DNA of 64,000 nt. It comes from Candidatus Puniceispirillum sp. (GTDB lineage: Bacteria > Pseudomonadota > Alphaproteobacteria > Caedimonadales > UBA1908). The translations under genes and the position numbers were made by a program. Below the pieces are notes generated by a model, which saw only the letters and a program-made list of their open reading frames with translations, did not search any database and had not been told where the DNA came from. The stretch is taken from contig PNJU01000009.1 in NCBI GenBank assembly GCA_013822015.1, forward strand, positions 1 to 64,000, read 5' to 3'. This document shows positions 46,269 to 55,363 of this stretch, piece by piece. The number at the start of each line of letters is the position of its first letter. The stretch's first letter is position 1.

Positions 46269-47819
46269 GTGTTACTTGATGATCTTCCTCTTTTGTCACT
46301 GACCCTTTTCTTGCCACTCCTGGGCGCCTTTTGCGTTGTCTTCATTCGTGGAGACGAGACCATGATGGCGCGCAACGCGTGGTCTGTCGGGCTTTTGACG
46401 AGCTGTGTGACATTTCTTCTCAGCCTCATCCTGTGGGCGCGCTTTGACCCCAGTGCGGCCGACTACACCTGGCAAGAGAGCGCCCAGTGGCTTGTGGGTC
46501 TTGGCCTTCCCTACCGTGTGGGTATTGACGGTATCTCCTTGCCCCTCGTGGTCCTCACCACCCTTCTTGTGCCCCTGGCCCTTCTTGTGAGCGCCAAAAA
46601 CATCAAAGAAAAAACCCGCACCTATGTTGTATGCTTCCTGGTCCTTGAAACCATGATGCTGGGCTCATTTATGGCGCTGGATCTCTTTCTATTCTACATT
46701 TTCTTTGAAGGGGTGCTCATTCCCATGTTCCTCATCATTGGTGTGTGGGGCGGCCCAAGGCGCGTGTATGCGTCCTTGAAGTTTTTCCTCTATACCCTTT
46801 TGGGGTCCGTCTTGATGCTTGTGGCGATCCTTGTGATCTACCGCGAGGTGGGCAGCACCGATCTTCTTATGGTGGAGGCGTACCGCTTCCCACTTGAGGC
46901 ACAAAAGTGGCTGTGGCTTGCGTTTCTCGCGTCCTTTGCCGTCAAAATTCCCATGTGGGGTGTGCACACATGGTTACCCGATGCCCACGTAGAGGCGCCC
47001 ACCGCTGGCTCCGTTGTGCTGGCAGGCGTCATGCTGAAGATGGGCGGATACGGCATCGTGCGTTTCCTCATGCCCCTTTTTCCCGAAGCGAGCCAGTACT
47101 TTGCGCCTTTCATCTTGACGGTGAGCGCGGTGGCTGTGATCTACACCTCCCTGGTGGCCCTTGTGCAAAAGGATATGAAAAAGCTCATTGCCTACTCCTC
47201 CGTTGCCCACATGGGCTTTGTCACCTGCGGTCTTTTCACCTTCACCATTGAAGGCGTCCAGGGCGCGTATTTTCAAATGATCAGCCACGGTTTTGTCTCA
47301 GCCGCCCTCTTTTTCTGTGTGGGCGTTCTCTACGATCGCCTCCACACCCGCGAGATTGCGGCCTATGGGGGAGTCGCAAAGGTCATGCCCCTTTACACAA
47401 CTCTATCCATGATCTTTGTCTTGGCCAGCGTGGGGCTGCCGGGCACCACGGGCTTTGTGGGAGAGGTGCTGGTGCTCATTGCCTCCTTCCACGTCAGCCC
47501 CTTCCTGGCTTTCTTTATGGGCCTTGGGATTATTTTGGGCGCCGCCTATGGTTTGTGGCTGTTCGCCCGGGTGTGGTTGGGGCCCCTGGAAAAGGACGCC
47601 GTCAAAAAGCTCCTGGATCTGACAAACACGGAAAAAACCGTGCTGATCCCCCTGGCCGCCCTTGTCATTGTGTTTGGATTTTACCCATCCCCCATTTTGC
47701 GCATGAGTGAAGGGGCTCTGGCCCAAATACTCAATGAGTACACCCGCGCACCACAAACCCCAGCGGCCGCCACAAGCCAACACGCTGCACGAGAGAGGAC
47801 CCATGACCTTATTGGCTGA
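46269..47819 (+). CDS. nuoM: NADH-quinone oxidoreductase subunit M
   Basis: 516 residues, second antiporter-like subunit. FYIFFEGVLIPMFLIIGVWGG, HTWLPDAHVEAPTAGSVVLAGVMLKMGGYG and LVQKDMKKLIAYSSVAHMGF are the family motifs. GTG start with GGAGG 8 nt upstream inside the end of nuoL. The C-terminal tail (after about residue 490) is alanine/threonine-rich and overlaps nuoN by 17 bp. Confidence 0.97.
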   Translation: MLLDDLPLLSLTLFLPLLGAFCVVFIRGDETMMARNAWSVGLLTSCVTFLLSLILWARFDPSAADYTWQESAQWLVGLGLPYRVGIDGISLPLVVLTTLLVPLALLVSAKNIKEKTRTYVVCFLVLETMMLGSFMALDLFLFYIFFEGVLIPMFLIIGVWGGPRRVYASLKFFLYTLLGSVLMLVAILVIYREVGSTDLLMVEAYRFPLEAQKWLWLAFLASFAVKIPMWGVHTWLPDAHVEAPTAGSVVLAGVMLKMGGYGIVRFLMPLFPEASQYFAPFILTVSAVAVIYTSLVALVQKDMKKLIAYSSVAHMGFVTCGLFTFTIEGVQGAYFQMISHGFVSAALFFCVGVLYDRLHTREIAAYGGVAKVMPLYTTLSMIFVLASVGLPGTTGFVGEVLVLIASFHVSPFLAFFMGLGIILGAAYGLWLFARVWLGPLEKDAVKKLLDLTNTEKTVLIPLAALVIVFGFYPSPILRMSEGALAQILNEYTRAPQTPAAATSQHAARERTHDLIG

Positions 47820-49257
47820 TTTTCTTCCCGGTCTTCCTGAAATCTTCCTGGCCCTTGCCAGCGTGATTTTACTTTTGTGGGGCGTTTTCTCACCCTTTGG
47901 CAAGCGCATGCTGCCCCTTGGCATTCTTGTGACGCTTTTGTGCGCCCTCGCCCTGGTGGTGATCATGAGTCACCACGAGCAAACAGCTTTTTATGGTCTG
48001 TTCCTCAGCGACGCCTTTACCCAGTTTTCCAAAGTGCTCATCTTGGCCGCAAGCGCCAGCGTGTATCTGATGAGTCACCGGCAACTGGAAAAGGAAAATG
48101 TGACGGATTTCGAGTACGGCATTTTGCTTCTGCTTTCAACCCTGGGCATGATGGTCATGGTGTCCGCCAATGATCTCATTTCCTTGTTTGTGGGCCTTGA
48201 GCTGCAAAGCCTGCCCCTCTACATCATGATTGCCATGCAAAAGGACAAGCCCCTGGCCAGTGAGGCGGCAATGAAGTATTTCATTTTGGGCGCCCTCTCC
48301 ACGGCCCTTCTGCTTTTTGGCGCAAGCTTTATTTACGGCTTTGCGGGCACAACCCAGTATGAAGGCCTTGCCCAAGCCCTATCCTCAAACCAAACACCCA
48401 TCTTCCTCCATATTGGACTTGTGCTGATCATTGTGGCTTTGGCCTTTAAGGTCTCCCTTGCGCCATTTCATATGTGGACGCCCGATGTGTACCAAGGTGC
48501 GCCCACCAGTATGACGGCTTTCCTTGCTGCAGCCCCCAAGGCGGCGGCCGTGCTTTTGCTGTTGCGTCTTCTCCACGAAGTCTTTGGAGATCAAGTGGGC
48601 GTGTGGCGCGCGGTGCTTATGGGACTGAGTGTTGTGTCCTTGTGTGTGGGGGCCTTTGGTGCACTGCTCCAAAAGGACATCAAGCGTCTCCTGGCCTACT
48701 CATCCATTGCACACATGGGATTTATCCTTTTGGGGCTGATCAGTGCAACCCCCCTTGGGGCGCAAAACGTCTTTGTGTACATGGCCATTTATCTTGTGAT
48801 GGTGGTGGGTACCTTTGCATGTGTCTTATGCCTGCGCCGACACGGAAAATTCATTGAGGAGATTGATGACCTTGCGGGCTTGTCCCGGGAGATGCCCCTG
48901 GTGGCGGCAGCCCTCAGCGTCAGCCTCTTTTCCTTGGCAGGGATTCCGCCCCTGGCGGGCTTCATGGCCAAGTTCAGCATTTTCATTGCGCTGGTGGACG
49001 CAGGACATATTTTCTTGTCCGTGGTGGGTGTTTTGGCCAGCGTTGTGACGGCGGCCTATTACCTGCGCGTTGTCAAAGTCATGTATTTTGACCCCCCCGC
49101 CCAAGCCACCCTTCCCCTTGAGCCGCGCCACCATATGGAGACCACCGTCATCATGCTCGGATGTGTTATCTTTATGTTGAGCTATATGCTGTATCCAGAG
49201 ATCTTGATGGAGCCTGCGCGTAAGGCGTCCCAGGCTCTCTTCTTTCACCCCTCTTAA
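47803..49257 (+). CDS. nuoN: NADH-quinone oxidoreductase subunit N
   Basis: 484 residues, third antiporter-like subunit. LFVGLELQSLPLYIMIA, HMWTPDVYQGAPTSMTAFLAAAPKAAAV and LLQKDIKRLLAYSSIAHMGFIL are the NuoN/ND2 blocks. The frame opens upstream at 47707, but AGAGGA 5-10 nt before ATG 47803 and family length place the start there. birA begins 11 bp after the stop. Confidence 0.97.
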   Translation: MTLLADFLPGLPEIFLALASVILLLWGVFSPFGKRMLPLGILVTLLCALALVVIMSHHEQTAFYGLFLSDAFTQFSKVLILAASASVYLMSHRQLEKENVTDFEYGILLLLSTLGMMVMVSANDLISLFVGLELQSLPLYIMIAMQKDKPLASEAAMKYFILGALSTALLLFGASFIYGFAGTTQYEGLAQALSSNQTPIFLHIGLVLIIVALAFKVSLAPFHMWTPDVYQGAPTSMTAFLAAAPKAAAVLLLLRLLHEVFGDQVGVWRAVLMGLSVVSLCVGAFGALLQKDIKRLLAYSSIAHMGFILLGLISATPLGAQNVFVYMAIYLVMVVGTFACVLCLRRHGKFIEEIDDLAGLSREMPLVAAALSVSLFSLAGIPPLAGFMAKFSIFIALVDAGHIFLSVVGVLASVVTAAYYLRVVKVMYFDPPAQATLPLEPRHHMETTVIMLGCVIFMLSYMLYPEILMEPARKASQALFFHPS

Positions 49258-49268
49258 GGAGGCGTACC

Positions 49269-50009
49269 GTGAGCCGTTGGCGCATCTTGTGGGAAGAGGA
49301 GGTCACCTCCACCATGGACGCTGTTCTCGCCCATCTCCAAGAAGACGCCTTTATTGCCCTGGCGGCCAATCACCAAACAAAGGGGCGTGGGCGTATGGGA
49401 CGTGCGTGGCGGGACACGTCAGGCACCTTAAGTGTGTCCCTTGCCTTTACATGCAACGCGCCCCTTGCACGCCTGCCTGAGATCTCTTTTGTAGCCAGCC
49501 TTGCCCTTTACCAAACGGCCATACGGTATGCGCCCACAGGTGACTTCAGCCTCAAGTGGCCCAATGACTTGATGCTGGGCGGACGCAAGATGGCAGGACT
49601 TCTTCTCGAGATCCACACCCAGGCGCCCCATCCCACGCCCTTTGTGATCATCGGCGTCGGCGTGAATGTGGGCGCGGCACCAGCGCTCAAAGACCGTGAA
49701 AATGCTTGTTTGAAGGACGCGTGCGAGAACGCCCCGTCTACAGCGGATTTTTTAAAGGCTTATCTTGACCATTTTGATATCTGCCTTGACGTGTGGCAGG
49801 CCAAAGGCTTTGATGAAATTCGCAGCGCCTGGCTTAATGGTGCCCACACATCAGGCACGCGCCTCATGGTGCACACAGGAAAAGAGCGCGTGAGTGGCTC
49901 TTTTCTTGACCTTGACGCCCATGGCAGGTTATTGCTAAAGCGCGATGACGGGGAGGTCCTGTCCTTAAGTGTTGGAGATGTTTTTTTGCATCAGGAGGAA
50001 AAGTCATGA
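49269..50009 (+). CDS. birA: Biotin--[acetyl-CoA-carboxylase] ligase, enzymatic form
   Basis: 246 residues. Attaches biotin to the carboxyl-carrier protein of acetyl-CoA carboxylase through biotinyl-AMP. The catalytic core shows TKGRGRMGRAWRDTSGTL (GRGRxGR, biotinyl-AMP binding) and LKWPNDLMLGGRKMAGLLLE with the catalytic Lys, plus the C-terminal SH3-like domain. The N-terminal DNA-binding wing of E. coli BirA is absent, so this one cannot act as the bio-operon repressor. GTG start with AAGGAGG about 7 nt upstream. It sits between nuoN and coaX, the usual alphaproteobacterial order, and overlaps coaX by 4 bp. Confidence 0.95.
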   Translation: MSRWRILWEEEVTSTMDAVLAHLQEDAFIALAANHQTKGRGRMGRAWRDTSGTLSVSLAFTCNAPLARLPEISFVASLALYQTAIRYAPTGDFSLKWPNDLMLGGRKMAGLLLEIHTQAPHPTPFVIIGVGVNVGAAPALKDRENACLKDACENAPSTADFLKAYLDHFDICLDVWQAKGFDEIRSAWLNGAHTSGTRLMVHTGKERVSGSFLDLDAHGRLLLKRDDGEVLSLSVGDVFLHQEEKS

Positions 50010-50824
50010 TTCTCGTTGCTGATATCGGAAATACAAACGTTTGCGTCGCCCTGTTTGAAAAAAGTGCTTTGCTGTGTTCCTGGCGCTTTGAAAGTAGGCG
50101 TACGCGTCCAGCCGACGAATGGGAACTTCTCCTGCGCCAAGCCCTTGCCCAAGTGGGGCACACCTTTGAGAATCTAGAAGCTTTTCTTGTGTGCGCCGTT
50201 GTGCCCGATATCTTAGAGGCCTTTGAAACCCTGGGGCGCACCAAGCTTGGAGAGCGCTTCCTTGTGGCGGGCTCCCCCCGCGCGCCTTTTGCGAACAAAT
50301 CCATTATTGACCACCCCGGCCAGGAAGGGGCGGATCTCATGATCAACGCCTTTTGCGCCGCCACCCTTTACGGCGGCCCTGCCTTTGTCCTTGATTTTGG
50401 CACCGCCACAACCCTCACAAAGGTCGACGCCAAGGGCAACTTCTGCGGTGTGGCCATCGCGCCTGGCGTAAACTTGTCCGCCAATGCGCTCTTCCAGGCG
50501 GCCGCTGGCCTTCCCCGCATGAGCATGGAAAAAACAGAAAAAATCATCGGCACTAACACGGCTGACTCCATCCGCTCAGGCCTTTTCTGGGGATATGTGG
50601 GACTAACAGAAGGACTTCTCACCCGCGCACTCAAAGAAACAAAAACAACAAAGCCCCCGTGCGTCATTGCAACGGGCGGCCTTGGGCGCATCTTTGCCCA
50701 AGAAATTCCAGCCATTCAAACCTATGACGCGGATCTGACCCTAAAGGGGCTGAATCTGCTCTACATTCACTTATGTGAGAAAGGACTCGTACAGTTCAAT
50801 GAGGAACTCTACCAAGCAGTATAG
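50006..50824 (+). CDS. coaX: Type III pantothenate kinase
   Basis: 272 residues. First step of coenzyme A synthesis (pantothenate to phosphopantothenate). ASKHA-fold motifs: VADIGNTNVCVALF (phosphate 1), PGQEGADLMINAFCAA (pantothenate site GADR-like region with L for R at the fourth position), VLDFGTATTLTKVDAKG (phosphate 2) and ATGGLGRIFA near the end. The change of the common GADR to GADL is worth noting. It overlaps birA by 4 bp and the ribonuclease J gene by 26 bp. Confidence 0.94.
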   Translation: MILVADIGNTNVCVALFEKSALLCSWRFESRRTRPADEWELLLRQALAQVGHTFENLEAFLVCAVVPDILEAFETLGRTKLGERFLVAGSPRAPFANKSIIDHPGQEGADLMINAFCAATLYGGPAFVLDFGTATTLTKVDAKGNFCGVAIAPGVNLSANALFQAAAGLPRMSMEKTEKIIGTNTADSIRSGLFWGYVGLTEGLLTRALKETKTTKPPCVIATGGLGRIFAQEIPAIQTYDADLTLKGLNLLYIHLCEKGLVQFNEELYQAV

Positions 50825-52457
50825 CAAAGACAATTTATTTTTCTTGCCCCTGGGAGGTGCCGGCGAAATCGGCATGAACCTGAACCTTTACGGAACTCAG
50901 GGCAAGTGGTTGATGGTGGACTTAGGCGTCACTTTTACCCAGGAACTGGGCCTTGAGGTGCTCATGCCCGATCCCCAGTTCATTGTGGAAAACCGCAGGG
51001 ATCTTGTGGGCCTTGTGCTGACCCACGCCCATGAAGATCACATTGGCGCCGTTGGGCACCTGTGGCATAAACTGCGCTGCCCCATTTATGCGACCCCCTT
51101 TACGGCTGCCCTTGTGCGCGCCAAGCTGCAGGAAGCAGGCGTTTTAAAAGAAGCCACAGTCCATGAAATCCCCCTGAGCGGCGCCTTTGAGCTTGGCCCT
51201 TTTGCTCTGAGCTATGTGACCCTTACCCATTCCATCCCTGAGCCCAACGCCCTCATTATCAAAACGAAGGCGGGCACCATTGTGCACACGGGTGACTGGA
51301 AAATCGACACGGACCCCTTGATTGGTAAGGCAACGGATACAGAAGCCCTCACGCGTCTTGGCGACGAAGGCGTTTTGGCCCTCGTGTGCGACTCCACAAA
51401 CGTCTTTGAAAAGGGACACACAGGCTCAGAAGCCGACGTGCGCAAACACCTCATTCCCCTTGTGGCCAAGCAAAAGGGCCGTGTGGTCATTGCGTGCTTT
51501 GCCAGCAACGTGGCGCGCCTTGCCACAGCCTTTGAAGCCGCAAAGGAAACAGGCCGGCGCGTGGCCCTTGTGGGGCGCTCTCTCCACCGCATGGTGGACG
51601 CAGCCAGGGCGTGTGGTTATATCAAAGCCAATGACCTTGTGAAGGAAAACGAGATCAAGAACATTCCCCCTGAGGAGTTGCTGCTCATCTGCACGGGCTC
51701 CCAGGGCGAGCCAAGGGCGGCGCTGGCGCGTATTGCTGCGCGCCAACACCCCGGCGTACACCTAGAGGAGGGAGACACGGTTATTTTCTCCTCCCGCCGC
51801 ATTCCCGGGAATGAGCCCCAGATCAAAGTGGTGCAAGAGGCCCTGCTCATGCGCGGCGTGAACCTTATCACCGACAAAGACGCCCACATTCACGTGTCCG
51901 GTCACCCGTCTCGTGGCGACCTCAAGGACATGTACACCTGGGTGCGTCCTCAAATTCTTGTGCCCGTACACGGGGAGCTGACCCACATGCGCGAGCAAGC
52001 ACGCTGGGGCAGAAAGTGTGGCATCCCCCAGAGCATCGTCCCACAAAATGGGCAGATCATCGCCCTGTGCACGGATAACTTAGGTGTTGTGGACGAGGTG
52101 CCTTACGGGCGCATTGCCCTTGACGGCATGGAGCTAGTTCCCTCCCGGGGCCCCATGATTCGTGACCGTGCGAAATTGTCTTCAGGTGGTGTGGTCAGCG
52201 TCAGTGTGCGCCTCACCAAAGGCCGCTTGAAGGACGCCATTCAGCTCGTGTGCGTGGGCGTTGTGGAAAAGGAGCAAGAGGCCGCCCTGCGTCAGGAGAT
52301 TCTTGACGAGATCACAGGTCTTCTTCACCTGGCCACAAAGGAAAAGCTCGAGAACGAGACGGCCCTCAAGGATCTTCTGTCAAGCTGCGTGCGGCGCACC
52401 GTCAACGCCTTCAAGGGCAAAAAACCCGTGGTCATCACCCACGTTTTTTATGGGTGA
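50799..52457 (+). CDS. rnj: Ribonuclease J
   Basis: 552 residues from ATG 50799. Metallo-beta-lactamase/beta-CASP ribonuclease with 5'-3' exo- and endonuclease activity in mRNA and rRNA processing. FLPLGGAGEIGMNLNLYG start, metal motif LTHAHEDHIGAVGHL near residue 74, HTGDWKID, CDSTNVFEKGHTGSE, and beta-CASP motifs FASNVARLATAFEAA, ICTGSQGEPRAALARIA and HVSGHPSRGDLKDMY, then PVHGELTHM. GTG 50775 is a possible earlier start but has no Shine-Dalgarno. Last gene of the nuo-birA-coaX-rnj transcript. Confidence 0.96.
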   Translation: MRNSTKQYSKDNLFFLPLGGAGEIGMNLNLYGTQGKWLMVDLGVTFTQELGLEVLMPDPQFIVENRRDLVGLVLTHAHEDHIGAVGHLWHKLRCPIYATPFTAALVRAKLQEAGVLKEATVHEIPLSGAFELGPFALSYVTLTHSIPEPNALIIKTKAGTIVHTGDWKIDTDPLIGKATDTEALTRLGDEGVLALVCDSTNVFEKGHTGSEADVRKHLIPLVAKQKGRVVIACFASNVARLATAFEAAKETGRRVALVGRSLHRMVDAARACGYIKANDLVKENEIKNIPPEELLLICTGSQGEPRAALARIAARQHPGVHLEEGDTVIFSSRRIPGNEPQIKVVQEALLMRGVNLITDKDAHIHVSGHPSRGDLKDMYTWVRPQILVPVHGELTHMREQARWGRKCGIPQSIVPQNGQIIALCTDNLGVVDEVPYGRIALDGMELVPSRGPMIRDRAKLSSGGVVSVSVRLTKGRLKDAIQLVCVGVVEKEQEAALRQEILDEITGLLHLATKEKLENETALKDLLSSCVRRTVNAFKGKKPVVITHVFYG

Positions 52458-52575
52458 GGGGCCCCCGCGCGTTCTCAACGCATGATGTCGGCAAAGCCTG
52501 AGGCAATAAATAACCCAGCTCAGCCGCCCATACACGAGCGCGCGCCCTCTCCTTCTCAAATATAAGGAGCCTATG

Positions 52576-53985
52576 ATGAGATCCTTTATGCGTACGCTGC
52601 AAGTGAAACGCTTGTCGTCTTTATTCAAAAAAGAGACAACCCGCTACGTCGCCCAGGTCAATGCCTTCAGAGCGGAAGGAATGCGCACAAAATGGAAGGA
52701 ACAACCAAAAACAGAAGCCCCCATTGACACAAGAGAAAAGTACGCATCCCAGATATATGACCTCGTTCTTAAATATAACAACGACGGAAAAAGTGACGCG
52801 TTAAGAAATTTGTTTCCACCCCAAACAGAGATTTTCTACGATCTCACAACACAAAAAGAAACAGCATCTCATATTGAAAAAATTGTTTGTATTAAAGACG
52901 ATCTTTTTCTAATACGCATGATAACCCCGCAGTTTTCCCCAGAGCATACTCTATCCTCTTTTCAAGGGGGCTGTTACCTCCATCAAGGGAACCGTTTCAC
53001 GAAGTTAGACGATGTGAAAGGGTTTGGTGTTTGCCCACGCAAACAGATTTATGCCTATGTAAAGTCTGACGCCATAGAGCTCAGGAATGGTTGGGACGGC
53101 GATATTTTGCGTACCATCGCCCTACCCCAAAGTGTCACCCTCTCTTTTCCTGACGGCTCCATCGCCCAGGATCATTTTGAGCTTTCACATAGAATGGCTG
53201 ATCTGTGTCTTCCATTCTCCGATGGTAAGAGAATCCTTCTTGGCCACGAAGAGCACGGCGTCTTGCTGGTGGACGAAGAACGGTACACAGTTCTATTGCC
53301 GACCCAACAAGATGTACTTGATGACCAAGAAACAGCGCACGCCTTTGGGGAAGACGATGACGCGGAAGATCAGTTCCTCAGTCAGGGCGCTCTGGATATG
53401 GGAGACTATCCCATGTTGCACCTTGCACTCTCCCATAACAATGCCTACATCGCCCTGGGTCATCAATGCTCATCTCATCGTTTGTATGGATGTGCTGGCG
53501 CGTTGCTGGGTGAAGGCGAACCCGCATCCTCGTATCCCCATTACGCCCTTTTTTCCAAAGACGATAAACAAGTCATGTTTAATGCGTGTCATTTCTACAA
53601 CGGAGCAACCATTGCCTTAAGTGTTGCGCACATGGCATCAAGAGATGCTGTATCTCAAGATAAAGCCATTGAGCTTGACACGGAAAGCCGCGTATACGCG
53701 GGTGTTTCAACCTCCTTTGGATATATTATCGGGGACGCACAAGGCTACATCAGGGCGCGGGACCATGACGGTGTATATCTTTGGGACGACTACCTAGGTT
53801 TTAATATTAAGGCAATGGACATCACCGATGATGAAACCTTCTTATATGTCGGGACATATAAGGGCATCATCTATAAAATCCAATTAAACACCGGCAAACG
53901 CAGCCCATACCAAATTGGAAACTCCACAAACATGGAGGTCGCACGCTGGATGTTTTGGGAAAAGGATCAGATACTCAAATGGTAA
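52576..53985 (+). CDS. Beta-propeller-like protein of unknown function
   Basis: 469 residues. No signal peptide. The C-terminal two-thirds have the rhythm of WD40/YVTN-type blades (HLALSHNNAYIALGHQCSSH, FGYIIGDAQGYIRARDHDG, MDITDDETFLYVGTYKGIIY), ending in the distinctive segment GKRSPYQIGNS...EVARWMFWEKDQILKW. A very similar P-Y-Q-I-G...W-(L/M)-F-W ending occurs in proteobacterial hypothetical proteins; this is from memory and unverified. The N-terminal 70 residues are basic and helical. ATG 52576 is preferred to 52573 because GGAG is 6 nt away. It is preceded by a 115-bp gap after rnj, so it probably has its own promoter. Confidence 0.75.
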   Translation: MRSFMRTLQVKRLSSLFKKETTRYVAQVNAFRAEGMRTKWKEQPKTEAPIDTREKYASQIYDLVLKYNNDGKSDALRNLFPPQTEIFYDLTTQKETASHIEKIVCIKDDLFLIRMITPQFSPEHTLSSFQGGCYLHQGNRFTKLDDVKGFGVCPRKQIYAYVKSDAIELRNGWDGDILRTIALPQSVTLSFPDGSIAQDHFELSHRMADLCLPFSDGKRILLGHEEHGVLLVDEERYTVLLPTQQDVLDDQETAHAFGEDDDAEDQFLSQGALDMGDYPMLHLALSHNNAYIALGHQCSSHRLYGCAGALLGEGEPASSYPHYALFSKDDKQVMFNACHFYNGATIALSVAHMASRDAVSQDKAIELDTESRVYAGVSTSFGYIIGDAQGYIRARDHDGVYLWDDYLGFNIKAMDITDDETFLYVGTYKGIIYKIQLNTGKRSPYQIGNSTNMEVARWMFWEKDQILKW

Positions 53986-54081
53986 GACAGACCAGGACAG
54001 TTTGGGCTTCTTGTCGGCGTCACGTTTGAAGCCTCTGATCACTCCCCTTAGATCCTCGGATTGCTGGGAAATTTTCCTGCC

Positions 54082-55056
54082 TCATGGCCCTGATCTTTTT
54101 TCTTTGATATAGGAGAACACAACCCCTGTGGCAAGAAGGCCAAACGTCACGCTTAAGGACAAAAGCGGTGGGATTTTTCCCATGTTCATCAGATCTGCAA
54201 TAAAGATCTTAGACCCTATAAAGATGAGCACGGCTGCCAAGGCATGTTGAAGGTAGTAGAATCGTTTGATGATAACAGCCAAGGCAAAATAAAGGGCGCG
54301 CAGCCCCAGGATCGCAAAAATATTGCTGGTATAAATCACATAAGGGTCTTGGGTGATTGCAAAAATAGCTGGGATGCTGTCAACGGCAAAAACCAAATCA
54401 ATAAACTCCACCATCACAAGGGCCACAAGCAGAGGGGTCACAAAGAACTTCTTTTTCCCGGAAGTTGGGTCCTTTTCTAAAATCCAAAACTTTTGATTGT
54501 GTAGGGTTTGCGTGATGTTGAGATGCTTTCTCATCCAAATCAATAAAGGGTTCTGTGCGATATCCACGGGCGCGCTTGAGACAAAGAACATTTTGATGCC
54601 CGTAAAGATCATAAAGGCCCCAAAAATGTAGAGGACCCACTCAAAGCGCGTGATGATGTGAACGCCCAGTCCAATCATGATAGCGCGCAGGACAATCACG
54701 CCCAAAATACCCCAAAACAGCACGCGGTGTTGATACATTAAAGGGATCGAAAGAGACGAGAAAATGAGAGAAATCAGAAAAATATTGTCCAGGGCAAGGG
54801 ACTTCTCAACCAGGAATCCTGTGATGTATTCCGCAAAACTATCCAGGCCCTTGATATACCAAATCCAAAGCCCAAAAAGAACCGCCATGAAAATATAAAA
54901 CGCGCTGGTCCAAAGGCTTTCTTTGATGCCTATCTCATGGTCTTTTTTATGAAAAACCCCCAAATCCAAGACCAATAAAGACAAAACCAGGACTATAAAA
55001 ACGCCCCACATGAGCACTGAATTTTCCAAGGAAACCTCCCCCGTTGTTTCTTCCAT
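54082..55056 (-). CDS. TerC/Alx-family integral membrane protein
   Basis: 324 residues with about nine helices. FLVEKSLALDNIFLISLIF, YQHRVLFWGILGVIVLRAIMI and LLVALVMVEFIDLVFAVDSIPAIFAITQDPYVIYTSNIFAILGLRALYF are the TerC signature, with conserved membrane Asp and Glu residues. Alx-type members are linked to manganese export and pH stress, TerC-type to metallation of exported enzymes. ATG 55056 is taken as start; TTG 55083 is possible. I looked for a yybP-ykoY-type leader upstream and saw none. Convergent with the propeller gene and divergent from the next gene. Confidence 0.92.
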   Translation of the reverse strand: MEETTGEVSLENSVLMWGVFIVLVLSLLVLDLGVFHKKDHEIGIKESLWTSAFYIFMAVLFGLWIWYIKGLDSFAEYITGFLVEKSLALDNIFLISLIFSSLSIPLMYQHRVLFWGILGVIVLRAIMIGLGVHIITRFEWVLYIFGAFMIFTGIKMFFVSSAPVDIAQNPLLIWMRKHLNITQTLHNQKFWILEKDPTSGKKKFFVTPLLVALVMVEFIDLVFAVDSIPAIFAITQDPYVIYTSNIFAILGLRALYFALAVIIKRFYYLQHALAAVLIFIGSKIFIADLMNMGKIPPLLSLSVTFGLLATGVVFSYIKEKRSGP

Positions 55057-55363
55057 GCTACGGGCATACGTGAGGCACCGCAATGACTATGGGCGTCAGT
55101 CGTGTGCAAATTTCAGAATATGTCAGTCAGATGTCCCGAAGAGCGTGAAGAGGTCGTAAAGATTTACCATTGTCACGGGTTTCTTTAGGTCGCCTCCTAG
55201 GAATTCAAACTTACCACCGCGATGAGCACCTACGAGGAGCGTTGAATACACCCAAATACTGACATGTGCCCATCGGTGATACCTTGTAAAGGGGCTCACT
55301 TTAACGTAGGAAAGAACAAAATGAGCACCCTTGGCGTGCAGCGCTATCTTGGAGATAAAATAC

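Noticed and set aside
55057-55130. yybP-ykoY-type manganese riboswitch upstream of the TerC-family gene
   Set aside because: The leader is short and I could not find the conserved junction motifs or a convincing paired structure.
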